This document shows positions 19,319-27,485 of a stretch of 64,000 nucleotides of DNA, in pieces. Position 1 is the stretch's first letter, and each line of letters starts with the position of its first letter. The notes below the pieces were generated by a model. That model saw nothing but the letters and a program-made list of their open reading frames with translations. It was not told the origin of the DNA and did not search any database. The stretch is from Deltaproteobacteria bacterium (GTDB lineage: Bacteria > CG2-30-53-67), in contig JAADIO010000048.1 in assembly GCA_013151235.1 (NCBI GenBank), positions 1 to 64,000 of the forward strand. Reading direction: 5' to 3'. The translations under genes were made by a program, and so were the position numbers.

Positions 19319-19356
19319 AGAGACAACATTACTCTTTGATTGCAGAGGATTTAGAA

Positions 19357-20361
19357 ATGCAAGCCGGTTCCCCAGCAGATCCGGTTCGACGGGGGGGCGG
19401 GTTTTTCCCGATGGATCGGCGGGAGGTTCTCCTTTGGTGTCTCTTTGCCGGGACCTTTTTTCTGCTCTCTCTCGGATTGATTCGTCTTCTCCTCGGGCCG
19501 TGGGCACTGACCGCCTCGGGAATGCTTACCCTCGGTGCGGTAGCGCTGCTGTTTGCCCTGAAGGCCTCCTTTGTACAGAGGCCGAGACGGGAGGGGCCGG
19601 GGATGATGCGCCGGTCGGACCGTCTCTCTCTGCTCGGGACCCTGACGGCGGGGTTGGCCCATGAGATCCGGAACCCTCTTGTATCCATCAAGACGTATTT
19701 CCAGCTCCTGCCGGAACGGTACGACGATCAGGATTTTCGTGACCGATTTCAGAAGGTCGCGTCCAAGGAGGTGGACCGGATCTCCCGTCTTGTGGAGGAA
19801 CTCCTGGAATTTGCCCGCCCCTCGGACCCGAAGTTTCGTTCCGTCAATGTCCATGCGCTGCTCGACGAGGTCCTCACCCTGGTCGATGCCGGTGCCCGGA
19901 AACGGAAGATTGAACTTGTGCGGGATTATGGTGCCGTCCTGCCGGAAGAGTTTGTCTGCGACCCGGAACAGATCAAACAGGTCCTCTTGAATATTGCACG
20001 GAATGCCTTCGATGCCGTCAACGGCGACGGTCGGGTCATCTTCCGGACCCGCTCTTCCCGACCCGCTGATGAAAAGGGGGTTTTCATCATCGAGATTGAA
20101 GACAACGGAGTGGGGATTACCGAGGAGCAGCAGCGCCGGCTCTTTACCCCGTTTTTTACTACCAAGTCATCCGGGACGGGACTCGGGCTGGCCATCTCCC
20201 GCCGGATTGTTGAGGATCACCTGGGGACGCTTACCCTGGAAAGCCGCCCCAAGGTAGGAACCAAGTGCCGTCTTCAACTCCCCCGCAACCCCCAACTCCA
20301 TGAACGAAGAAGGGAGAGGGTAATGATGGTCACCCCCGATCAAAAGGACCGGATCCATTGA
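19357..20361 (+). CDS. Membrane sensor histidine kinase (NtrB-like core)
   Basis: The protein has 334 residues from ATG 19357 (GAGG site upstream); the frame is open further upstream but overlaps the HD-GYP gene. Two close membrane helices lie at about 24-65, with almost no periplasmic loop. A HisKA motif LAHEIRNPLVSIKTYFQLL and a full HATPase follow: NIARNAFDAV, EDNGVGI, FTPFFTTKSSGTGLGL. It resembles the kinases paired with NtrC-type regulators, and such a regulator is encoded two genes downstream at 21935. The ABC exporter between them overlaps its stop. The lack of a sensor domain suggests it reads the membrane or the transporter. Confidence 0.88.
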   Translation: MQAGSPADPVRRGGGFFPMDRREVLLWCLFAGTFFLLSLGLIRLLLGPWALTASGMLTLGAVALLFALKASFVQRPRREGPGMMRRSDRLSLLGTLTAGLAHEIRNPLVSIKTYFQLLPERYDDQDFRDRFQKVASKEVDRISRLVEELLEFARPSDPKFRSVNVHALLDEVLTLVDAGARKRKIELVRDYGAVLPEEFVCDPEQIKQVLLNIARNAFDAVNGDGRVIFRTRSSRPADEKGVFIIEIEDNGVGITEEQQRRLFTPFFTTKSSGTGLGLAISRRIVEDHLGTLTLESRPKVGTKCRLQLPRNPQLHERRRERVMMVTPDQKDRIH

Positions 20362-21032
20362 GCGAAAACGTTCTGGTCCTGAGGGATGTCGGGTTTTCTT
20401 ATCGGTTTGACCGTAAATCTTTTTCTCCTCCTGTTCTGAAACAGATCAACCTGACCGTACAGCGGGGCGAGGTCGTTGTCCTGGTCGGTCCCTCCGGGGC
20501 GGGCAAATCGTCTTTGCTGCGTCTTCTGAATCGTCTTGAAGATCCGGGGGAGGGAGAAATCCTCTTCGACGGGATTCCCCTGTGCGAGCGGTCTCCGCAG
20601 GAACTGCGGCGGAAGATCGCCTTGCTGTTGCAGGAGATTTTCCTGATCGAGGGCAGTATTCGGGACAATCTTCTCCTTCCTTTCGATGGGGAAGGAGGCA
20701 TTCGGGATCGGCGGCGGGCGATGGAGGCCGCCCTCGATGCCGTGGGACTTCCCGGCGGCTTTCTCCGTCGATCCACTGGGGAATTGTCCGTGGGGGAACG
20801 ACAACGGGTCGGCATTGCCCGCATCCTGATGACCTCCCCCCGGGTTATGCTGCTCGATGAACCGACTTCGGCCCTTGATCGGGAGAACCGGCGGGTGTTG
20901 GCGCAGACGATTCGCCGGATCAATCGCGATCGGTCGATGACCTTTGTCGTGGTGACCCATTCCCGGAGTTTTGCCGAGGAGCTTGCAGGACGGATCGTGC
21001 GCATCCGGAAGGGAGAGATCCTGTCCCCATGA
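20358..21032 (+). CDS. fetA: ABC transporter ATPase, FetA-like
   Basis: This is a 224-residue ABC ATPase with GPSGAGKSSLLRLL (Walker A), LQEIFL (Q loop), TGELSVGERQRVGIARIL (signature) and VMLLDEPTSALD (Walker B). Length and the following UPF0014 permease match the E. coli FetAB (YbbLM) exporter, reported to export iron and protect from peroxide stress. The TTG start overlaps the kinase stop and the gene end overlaps fetB, so it is translated as a unit with both. The metal specificity here is inferred by homology. Confidence 0.85.
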   Translation: MSENVLVLRDVGFSYRFDRKSFSPPVLKQINLTVQRGEVVVLVGPSGAGKSSLLRLLNRLEDPGEGEILFDGIPLCERSPQELRRKIALLLQEIFLIEGSIRDNLLLPFDGEGGIRDRRRAMEAALDAVGLPGGFLRRSTGELSVGERQRVGIARILMTSPRVMLLDEPTSALDRENRRVLAQTIRRINRDRSMTFVVVTHSRSFAEELAGRIVRIRKGEILSP

Positions 21033-21829
21033 TGGATGAAGCGATTCTGAATATCGGTATCGGGCAACTGGCGTTGACCGTTCTTCTGATCCTGCTGGTA
21101 GTGGGGCTCTCCTTTTATGAAAAGCTCCGCCTGACAAAGGATTATCTCGTCGGTGTGGTTCGGACCGTGGTCCAGCTTTTTCTGGTGGGGTATATTCTCG
21201 ATGCGCTCTTTGCCTTGAACCGATGGCCTCTGGTCCTGTGCGCCCTGGCCGTCATGGTTTCTGCGGCCTGCCAGGCCGGTGTGGGGAGGTTGAAATGGCG
21301 GCAGAGCCGCAGCCGGCTTTTCGCAGGGATGGGTTTTGCGCTGATCCTGGGGACCGGTGTGACCCTCTTTGTCGTCACCCGGATCGTCCTTCGCATCAAT
21401 CCTTGGTACCATCCCCGGTACCTGATCCCCTTGGCGGGAATGATCATCGGCAACGCCATGAACGGGGCGACCCTCGGTGCCGAGCGCTTCCGGAGTGAAT
21501 TGATCCTCCGGAAAAACGAGGTGGAGACGCTCCTTTGCCTCGGATTTGATGTGCGTCGAGCCTCCGAGAGTGCGCGAAAGAGTGCGATGTCGGCGGCCCT
21601 TCTCCCGATGCTGAACAGTATGATGGTGGTGGGACTCGTTTCGCTGCCGGGCATGATGACCGGGCAGATCCTTTCCGGAACCTCTCCGCTGATCGCGGTC
21701 CGTTACCAGATTGTTGTAATGATCATGATTTCTTCGGCGGTGGCTCTCAGTTCCTTTGTCATGGTTCGATTCCTGACACGGAGTTTTTTCACCGGGGCGG
21801 CACAGATCCGTTACGAGGCCTTGCATTGA
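21029..21829 (+). CDS. fetB: UPF0014 permease, FetB-like metal exporter
   Basis: The product is a 266-residue membrane protein with about seven hydrophobic helices. It carries the family segments LRLTKDYLVGVVRTVVQLFLVGYIL, MIIGNAMNGATLG and SLPGMMTGQILSGTSP. These are typical of FetB/YbbM. ATG 21029 overlaps the fetA stop; a second ATG follows at once. It is the last gene before a short spacer holding a promoter for the NtrC-type regulator. The placement inside a kinase-regulator pair is unusual for fetAB. Confidence 0.87.
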   Translation: MMDEAILNIGIGQLALTVLLILLVVGLSFYEKLRLTKDYLVGVVRTVVQLFLVGYILDALFALNRWPLVLCALAVMVSAACQAGVGRLKWRQSRSRLFAGMGFALILGTGVTLFVVTRIVLRINPWYHPRYLIPLAGMIIGNAMNGATLGAERFRSELILRKNEVETLLCLGFDVRRASESARKSAMSAALLPMLNSMMVVGLVSLPGMMTGQILSGTSPLIAVRYQIVVMIMISSAVALSSFVMVRFLTRSFFTGAAQIRYEALH

Positions 21830-21846
21830 TTTACCGATTTGGGGTG

Positions 21847-21876
21847 TTGACTCCTTTGCCTGTTCCATAATAAAAT
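21847..21876 (+). promoter_or_regulatory. Sigma-70-type promoter for the NtrC-type regulator
   Basis: TTGACT at 21847-21852 and TAAAAT at 21871-21876 are 18 bases apart, ahead of an AT-rich leader. A GAGGGG site precedes ATG 21935. It would let the regulator be made independently of the kinase-fetAB unit. Confidence 0.5.
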
Positions 21877-21934
21877 ATAACCATTCATCCTGTCGAAAAC
21901 CGGAACATAAATTATAGATCATATTGAGGGGTAC

Positions 21935-23401
21935 ATGTCTGCCGTCAAACATTCCGTAAATTCGCATACGTTACTGGTCGTGGACGATGAAGCGGGGGTC
22001 CGTGAATCGGTCCGGATGATCTTTGCAAACGATTACAACGTCCTTTCCGCCGGGAACGGTGAGGAGGCTCTCCGCATCGTCCAGAGCGAGTTGCCCGATG
22101 TGATCCTTCTGGATGTCAAGATGCCCGGGATGAACGGAATGGAGACCCTCCGCAAGATCAAGGAATCGAGCCATCCCTCCCGGATTGTCATGATTACGGC
22201 CACCAAAACCATCAAGAACGCCGTGGAGGCGATGAAATTAGGCGCCGAGGATTATGTCACCAAGCCCTTTGATGTGGATGAGATCCGGTTGATTGTGAAG
22301 CGCTCCCTGGAGAATATCGACCTGATCAATGAGGTAAAAACCCTTCGTTCCGAGGTGAAACGGTCTTACAACTTCGACAATATTATCGGTCGGACCGAAA
22401 GCATGCAGAAGGTTTTCAAGACTATTCAGCAGATTGCCGACAAAAAATCGACCGTTGCGATCTACGGAGAAAGCGGCACCGGCAAGGAGCTGATCGCCCG
22501 GGCGATTCATTTCAACAGTTGGCGGAGGGAAAAGCCTTTCGTGGCCGTCAATATTGCGGCCGTCCCGGAGACCCTGATCGAAAACGAACTCTTCGGCCAC
22601 GAGAAGGGGGCCTTTACCGATGCCAGAGAGCGGACCCTGGGGAAATTCGAGATGGCCGACGGGGGGACCCTCTTCCTTGATGAGATCGGGGAACTTCCGA
22701 TGAGTGCACAGGTCAAGCTTCTGCGGGTCCTGCAGGAAAAAGAGTTTACCCGTCTCGGTTCCTCGGTGAGCGAAAAACTTGATGTCCGTTTTGTCGTCGC
22801 CACCAACCGGGACCTGGAAGAGGCGATGCGGTTGAAAGAATTCCGGGAGGACCTTTACTATCGGATCAATGTCGTCCCGATCCGGATCCCCCCGTTGCGC
22901 GAACGGAAGAACGATATTCACCTCCTGGTCAACCATTTGCTCGAGAAGATCTGTGCGGAGGCGTGTGAACCCCCCTTTCCCCGGGACGGGAGCAACCGGC
23001 GTGGTGGAGGCGACCGGCGGAGTTCACCGGCGGAGGCCCATCCGGTCAAACGGATTTCCAAAGAGGCGCTGGAACTTCTGATGGAGTACCGCTGGCCCGG
23101 CAATGTGCGGGAACTGGAGAATGTCATTGAACGGTGTGTGGCTTTCAGTAATGGAGATGTGATCCTGCCGGAGGACCTGCCCGAAAAGATCCGTGCACTG
23201 CAGATGGATGCGACCAGCCTGGATCATGGATTTATCGAAAAAGGGCAATCTCTTTCCGATACGGTGGAAGCGTTTGAAAAAAAGATGATTCAGAGTGCCT
23301 TGCAGCGGACCAGCGGTAACAAGACCAAGGCGGCGGAATCGCTGCGGATTACCCGGAAGATGCTGCGTTATAAGGTGGAAAAGTACGGGATTCAACCCTG
23401 A
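21935..23401 (+). CDS. NtrC-family sigma-54-dependent response regulator
   Basis: The product has 488 residues. A receiver domain covers 12-128, with phospho-acceptor in VILLDVKMPG and YVTKPFD. An AAA+ domain covers about 148-385, with GESGTGKELIARAIH, GGTLFLDEIGEL and an arginine-finger region FREDLYYRI. A Fis-type helix-turn-helix lies at the C terminus (NKTKAAESLRITRKMLRYKVEKYG). The sigma-54 contact loop reads GAFTDA instead of GAFTGA. A basic, Gly/Arg-rich insert (about residues 349-368) interrupts the end of the AAA+ domain. The likely partner kinase is at 19357 and a likely target promoter is at 23772. Confidence 0.92.
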   Translation: MSAVKHSVNSHTLLVVDDEAGVRESVRMIFANDYNVLSAGNGEEALRIVQSELPDVILLDVKMPGMNGMETLRKIKESSHPSRIVMITATKTIKNAVEAMKLGAEDYVTKPFDVDEIRLIVKRSLENIDLINEVKTLRSEVKRSYNFDNIIGRTESMQKVFKTIQQIADKKSTVAIYGESGTGKELIARAIHFNSWRREKPFVAVNIAAVPETLIENELFGHEKGAFTDARERTLGKFEMADGGTLFLDEIGELPMSAQVKLLRVLQEKEFTRLGSSVSEKLDVRFVVATNRDLEEAMRLKEFREDLYYRINVVPIRIPPLRERKNDIHLLVNHLLEKICAEACEPPFPRDGSNRRGGGDRRSSPAEAHPVKRISKEALELLMEYRWPGNVRELENVIERCVAFSNGDVILPEDLPEKIRALQMDATSLDHGFIEKGQSLSDTVEAFEKKMIQSALQRTSGNKTKAAESLRITRKMLRYKVEKYGIQP

Positions 23402-23507
23402 GGGCTTCCGTCCGAGATGCTCGTGGTCTGTCTGTGTGAAGCGCCGCAGGCGGAAGTTTCCGAAGTGTCGGAATGTTGACGGACGGGGGCGGCCGAGTGC
23501 TCAGAAA

Positions 23508-23560
23508 AGGCCCATTTCGCCCGGCATCAGGACGAAATGGGCCTAAAATTTTGTTGTTTT
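23508..23560 (+). terminator. Intrinsic terminator after the NtrC-type regulator
   Basis: AGGCCCATTTCG (23508-23519) pairs perfectly with CGAAATGGGCCT (23533-23544) around a 13-base loop. A T-rich run (AAAATTTTGTTGTTTT) follows. It isolates the downstream HD-GYP gene from read-through. Confidence 0.85.
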
Positions 23561-23771
23561 CTGCTGATTGTCCGGAATTTTCTAAGGAGCCCTTTGAAAA
23601 TCTCTTTTTCTGCTGAAAAGTAAGAAAAGATTATTTCCCTTCAGGGCAGAAATTTTCTTTTTGTTTCAAGGAAGATAGAGATTGTTTCCCGGCCCGTCCG
23701 GGTTCCTGCAGGAAATCTTTCTTGCAGCAGTCCTACTTTCGTTGCAGTGAATGACGCACTTGTTTTTTGGA

Positions 23772-23787
23772 TGGCATGTGACTTGCA
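23772..23787 (+). promoter_or_regulatory. Sigma-54 (-24/-12) promoter
   Basis: TGGCATGTGACTTGCA matches the consensus TGGCAC-N5-TTGCA at ten of eleven fixed positions with exact spacing. The predicted start is near 23798, about 48 bases ahead of ATG 23846. A sigma-54 activator is encoded directly upstream and a palindrome lies about 60 bases before the -24 element. Confidence 0.85.
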
Positions 23788-23845
23788 AAAAGTGAGTTCT
23801 GCCTGCCGAAAAACTGTAAAGAATATGAAACCGAGGAGCATGTGA

Positions 23846-24937
23846 ATGAGTGATCGAGGAATGGTTTTGATCGTGGATGATGAAATCGGTCCTGTGGAAT
23901 CGATGCGGATGATCTTAAAACCCCACCATCATGTCGATACCGCCGGCAGTGGAGCGGAGGCGTTACGGATGTTGTCTCAAAAGCAGTATGATGTGGTCAC
24001 CCTCGATTTGAACATGCCCGATATGCACGGCATTGATGTACTTAAAAAGATCAGGGAGGATCATGAAGAGGTTGAAGTAATTGTCGTCACCGGTTACGGG
24101 ACCCTGACAACGGCACAGCAGGCACTCCGGTATAATGTTTTTGACTACATTACCAAGCCCTTTGACGTCTCGGACCTGATTCGTGTGGCGGATGCCGCAG
24201 TTCAAAAGAAGCGTCTTCGGCAAGAGAGTCACCGGGAGATTTCCGAATTTCAGTGCATGAGCCATTCGAGGGATGAACGACAGGCTCGGGAAGTAGCCAT
24301 TGAAGTTCCCCTGCAGAATGCATGTTCTTATTACCATGATCTCAGCCTCATGGATTTTATCAAAGTCCTCTCCCGGATTCTGGAAGAGAAAAGTCCCAGT
24401 ATGCATTATCATTCCGTTCGGGTGGATCGGTTTTCCCGGGTGATCGCGGAAGAGATCGGACTACCCCGGCAAGAGAGAGATTATCTGACCATTGCCGCTT
24501 TTCTCCATGATATCGGCAAGGTAGGAATCAACAACAGTACACTGAACAAGGCGGGGGCACTGAGCGCCCATGAATGGGAGGAGATGCGGGAACACCCTTC
24601 CCGCGGGGTGGAACTGGTCCGACCGCTCTGTCTGCCCGAGGAGGTCCTTTCCATCATTCTCCATCATCACGAATCCTACGACGGTAGTGGCTATCCCCAC
24701 GGGCTGAAGGGAAATGAGATTCCTCTTTGTGCACGGATTATCGGGATCATCGACAGTTACGATGCCATGATCTCCAATCGTCCTTACCGAAAGGCCCGTC
24801 CTATGGGATGGGTCATCCGGGAGTTGCGGGACTGTGCCGGGACACAGTTTGACCCGGAGATCATCGATGTCTTCATCAACTGTTTGCAGTACCAGCAGGA
24901 GTTGCAGCCGGTTCAGGCCTGCCAACTTTCCCTTTGA
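23846..24937 (+). CDS. Response regulator with HD-GYP output
   Basis: The product has 363 residues. The receiver domain at 5-122 carries phospho-acceptor VTLDLNMPD and YITKPFD. A linker of about 40 residues leads to an HD-GYP domain with MHYHSVRVDRFSRVIAEEIGL, FLHDIGKVG, LHHHESYDGSGYPHGL and IDSYDAMISNRPYR, which looks complete. It should degrade cyclic-di-GMP under phosphorylation control. It is expressed from the sigma-54 promoter at 23772, which ties its level to the neighbouring NtrC-type regulator. GAGGAG lies ten bases before the start. Confidence 0.9.
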   Translation: MSDRGMVLIVDDEIGPVESMRMILKPHHHVDTAGSGAEALRMLSQKQYDVVTLDLNMPDMHGIDVLKKIREDHEEVEVIVVTGYGTLTTAQQALRYNVFDYITKPFDVSDLIRVADAAVQKKRLRQESHREISEFQCMSHSRDERQAREVAIEVPLQNACSYYHDLSLMDFIKVLSRILEEKSPSMHYHSVRVDRFSRVIAEEIGLPRQERDYLTIAAFLHDIGKVGINNSTLNKAGALSAHEWEEMREHPSRGVELVRPLCLPEEVLSIILHHHESYDGSGYPHGLKGNEIPLCARIIGIIDSYDAMISNRPYRKARPMGWVIRELRDCAGTQFDPEIIDVFINCLQYQQELQPVQACQLSL

Positions 24938-25049
24938 CAGAGAAAAAACTTTATGGTATCCAGGCTTCCTGTGCGAAAACGTTCTGCTTTGGCAGGTCAA
25001 CGTTGCCTCGTGAGTACCGATCCCGAACATTCACAGGAAGGAAGGCAAG

Positions 25050-25550
25050 ATGCCGATCTACGAATTTTATTGCTCCGAATGTCACCGAATCTATAATTTT
25101 CTCTCCCGCTCCGTTCAAATAAAAAAACGTCCCGATTGTCCGCAGTGCGGCAAAAAGGAGCTTGCAAAGCAGGTTTCCCTCTTCGCGATTTCCAGGGGAC
25201 GGGAGGAGGGGGAGTCCGGGGAGCTTCCTGACATCGACGAGGCGAAGATGGCGAAGGTCATGGAGTCAATGGCCGGTGAAGTGGAAGGGATGGATGAGGA
25301 GGATCCCCGCCAGGCCGCGCAGCTCATGCGGAAGCTCTATGATGCAACAGGCCTGAATCTGGGGCCCGGCATGGAAGAGGCCATCCACCGGATGGAGGCG
25401 GGTGAGGATCCCGACCGGATCGAGGAAGAATTAGGGGACCTCCTCGAAAACGAAGATCCCTTTTCCGCCGGGACGAAGCAGGGGACGCTTAAGAACTTTT
25501 CCAGAAAGATCCTTCCCCCTTCCACCGATGACACCCTCTACGAGATGTAG
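25050..25550 (+). CDS. FmdB-family zinc-ribbon protein with acidic tail
   Basis: The 166-residue product starts with the FmdB zinc ribbon, MPIYEFYCSECHRIYNF, then CPQCGKKELAKQVS, giving two CxxC pairs. Most FmdB proteins end by about 70-110 residues. Here an acidic helical tail (DEAKMAKVMESMAGEVEGMDEEDPRQ) extends to the end. The family is annotated as regulatory but its role is poorly known. The GAAGGAAGGC site is close upstream. It converges on the penicillin-binding protein gene with only six bases between stops and has no terminator I can see. Confidence 0.82.
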   Translation: MPIYEFYCSECHRIYNFLSRSVQIKKRPDCPQCGKKELAKQVSLFAISRGREEGESGELPDIDEAKMAKVMESMAGEVEGMDEEDPRQAAQLMRKLYDATGLNLGPGMEEAIHRMEAGEDPDRIEEELGDLLENEDPFSAGTKQGTLKNFSRKILPPSTDDTLYEM

Positions 25551-25556
25551 TTATGC

Positions 25557-27485
25557 TCAACGATGGGGGGGGCTCTTCCGGAAGGCTTCTTCGATGACCT
25601 CTTTCGTCTTCTCCGTGGCCGGTTCCCCCGTTTTTGCATCGATCCTGCGAAAGACGATTCCTTTGGGCACCGGGAAGTAGGAAGGGGCATGATTTTTCAG
25701 CGCCCCCTGCAGCAGGGCGACGAAGATCGGTCCTGCCGCACGGGCGCCTGTTTCGCCCGGTCCGATCGACTGCCGGTCATCGTAGCCGACCCAAATCCCG
25801 GCGGCAAGTTCCGGGGTATACCCGATAAACCAGGCGTCACTGTAATTGTCGGTGGTTCCCGTTTTTACGGCGACCGGGCGGTTCAGGCTTCGGGCGATCC
25901 GTCCCGTGCCGGACTGGGTAACTCCCTCGAGGAGGTAGGTGATGAGAAAGGCGGTCTGCTCATCTACAGCGACGCTTTGTTCCGGCCGGTGTTCCTTCAG
26001 GAGGTGTCCTTCGCTGTCATAGATCCGGGTCAGGAAATGGGGACGGGAATAGATCCCCTCTGCGGCGAAGGTTGCGTAAGCACTGGTCAGCTCCATCAGA
26101 GACACCTCGGAGGTCCCGAGGGCAAGAGAGAGATAAGGTTTCAGGGGGCTTTCAATCCCCAGTTTGTGAGCCAGGTTGATGACCGGTGTGAACCCGATCT
26201 CCCGCAGGAGACGGACCGTGGGTACATTGAGGGAACGTTCGAGGGCATATCGCAGTGTCACCGGTCCATGAAAGACGTGCTCGAAGTTCTGCGGTGTCCA
26301 GCTCTTTCCCGTGTCGGCATCCGTACAGGTGATGGGGAGGTCCATCAGAAGATCCGAAAGCTTGTGACCCGATCGGAGGGCGGCGGCAAAGATCAGCGGT
26401 TTAAAGGCGGATCCGGGCTGCCGTTTCGCCTGTACCGCCCGGTTGAACTGACTGACGGCATAGGAGCGCCCCCCGACCATTGCCTCGATGGCGCCGGTTC
26501 GCGGGTTCAGTACGATCACCGCTCCCTGAAGCGGCTCAATTGCAGGGGGTGTCCGGCGGGCCTCGATCTTGTTCAATCCTTCCTGTAGTGCCTTCTGTGC
26601 GATCTTCTGGATCCGTACATTCAAGGTAGTGTGAAGGGTCAGGCCTCCCTCGTAGAGTTCCTTCCGGCCGAATCGCTCTGCTACCTTCCGGACAACGGAC
26701 TCAACGAAGTAGGGTGCCCGGTTGCCGTAATCCCCGTTTCGACGATCGGGTATCGGTTCGGCCCGGGCCTGCTCCGCCTCCTTGCGTGTGATGTATCCTT
26801 CAACAACCATCCTTTCCAACACCAGGTTCCGCCGTCTGCGTGCTGCTTCCGGATGGGTCAGCGGGGAGTATCGCTCCGGAGATTTCGGGAGCCCCGCGAG
26901 CAGGGCTGCCTCCGCCAGGGAAATTTTCGAGATCTTTTTGCCGAAGTACTTTTCCGATGCCGTCTGGACCCCGTAGCAGCCGGATCCGAGATAGATCTGG
27001 TTGAGATAAAAGTTCAGGATCTGGTCTTTTGTGTAGTGCTGCTCGATCTGCAGGGTCAGGATGGCTTCCTTGATTTTGCGGATCAGTGTCCGTTTCGAAG
27101 AAAAGAAGAGGACCTTGCTCAACTGCTGCGTGATGGTACTTCCCCCTTCAATAATCCTGCCCGCAGCGATGTCCCGGATCAATGCACGGGCGACCCCCCG
27201 GAAGTCGATTCCATGGTGGAAATAAAACCGGCTGTCCTCCACGGCGATCACGGCCTGTCGGAGAAATTCCGGGATCCGGGCAAAGGGGACGACCTCCCGT
27301 TTTTCGAGAAACAGTTCTTCGATGACCGTGCCGTCGTCCGCGAGGATACGGGAGGCCTGGCTGGGCTGGAAGTTTTCCAACTGCGTGACGTCGGGCAGCC
27401 GGACCAGCCGGGAAAAGAGTCCGCCCGTAAAGATGCCGAGGAGGAGAATGCCGCCGAGGAGGAGAAAGTAGGTACGTAGTTTCAT
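25557..27485 (-). CDS. Class A penicillin-binding protein (PBP1A-type)
   Basis: This bifunctional peptidoglycan enzyme (642 residues) has an N-terminal membrane anchor at 5-27. The transglycosylase motifs are EDSRFYFHHGIDFRGVARA and GGSTITQQLSK. The transpeptidase motifs are SAFK, SLN and KTGTTDNYSDAWFIGYTPEL. All key residues are present. It is shorter than enterobacterial PBP1A, lacking the inserted OB-like domain. The start at 27485 gives MKLRTYFLLLGG; a longer frame would overlap the upstream kinase. The start lies within the last codons of that kinase, so the two are coupled. Confidence 0.94.
   Translation of the reverse strand: MKLRTYFLLLGGILLLGIFTGGLFSRLVRLPDVTQLENFQPSQASRILADDGTVIEELFLEKREVVPFARIPEFLRQAVIAVEDSRFYFHHGIDFRGVARALIRDIAAGRIIEGGSTITQQLSKVLFFSSKRTLIRKIKEAILTLQIEQHYTKDQILNFYLNQIYLGSGCYGVQTASEKYFGKKISKISLAEAALLAGLPKSPERYSPLTHPEAARRRRNLVLERMVVEGYITRKEAEQARAEPIPDRRNGDYGNRAPYFVESVVRKVAERFGRKELYEGGLTLHTTLNVRIQKIAQKALQEGLNKIEARRTPPAIEPLQGAVIVLNPRTGAIEAMVGGRSYAVSQFNRAVQAKRQPGSAFKPLIFAAALRSGHKLSDLLMDLPITCTDADTGKSWTPQNFEHVFHGPVTLRYALERSLNVPTVRLLREIGFTPVINLAHKLGIESPLKPYLSLALGTSEVSLMELTSAYATFAAEGIYSRPHFLTRIYDSEGHLLKEHRPEQSVAVDEQTAFLITYLLEGVTQSGTGRIARSLNRPVAVKTGTTDNYSDAWFIGYTPELAAGIWVGYDDRQSIGPGETGARAAGPIFVALLQGALKNHAPSYFPVPKGIVFRRIDAKTGEPATEKTKEVIEEAFRKSPPHR

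Larger units (their letters stand above)
23402..23845 (+). other. Regulatory intergenic region
   Basis: This 444-base gap has no credible gene. It holds an intrinsic terminator (23508-23560), a 12-base perfect palindrome TTCCTGCAGGAA (23703-23714) and a sigma-54 promoter (23772-23787). Further CTTGCAG- and GTTGCAG-containing words lie between palindrome and promoter and could be activator half-sites. Confidence 0.6.

Noticed and set aside
20399-21967. A 522-codon minus-strand frame across fetAB
   Set aside because: The plus strand carries intact ABC ATPase and permease motifs with overlapping starts; the antisense product has no family resemblance.
24991-25010. TGGCAG...TTGCC as a second sigma-54 promoter before the FmdB-like gene
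   Set aside because: The spacing between the GG and GC elements is two bases too long for sigma-54.
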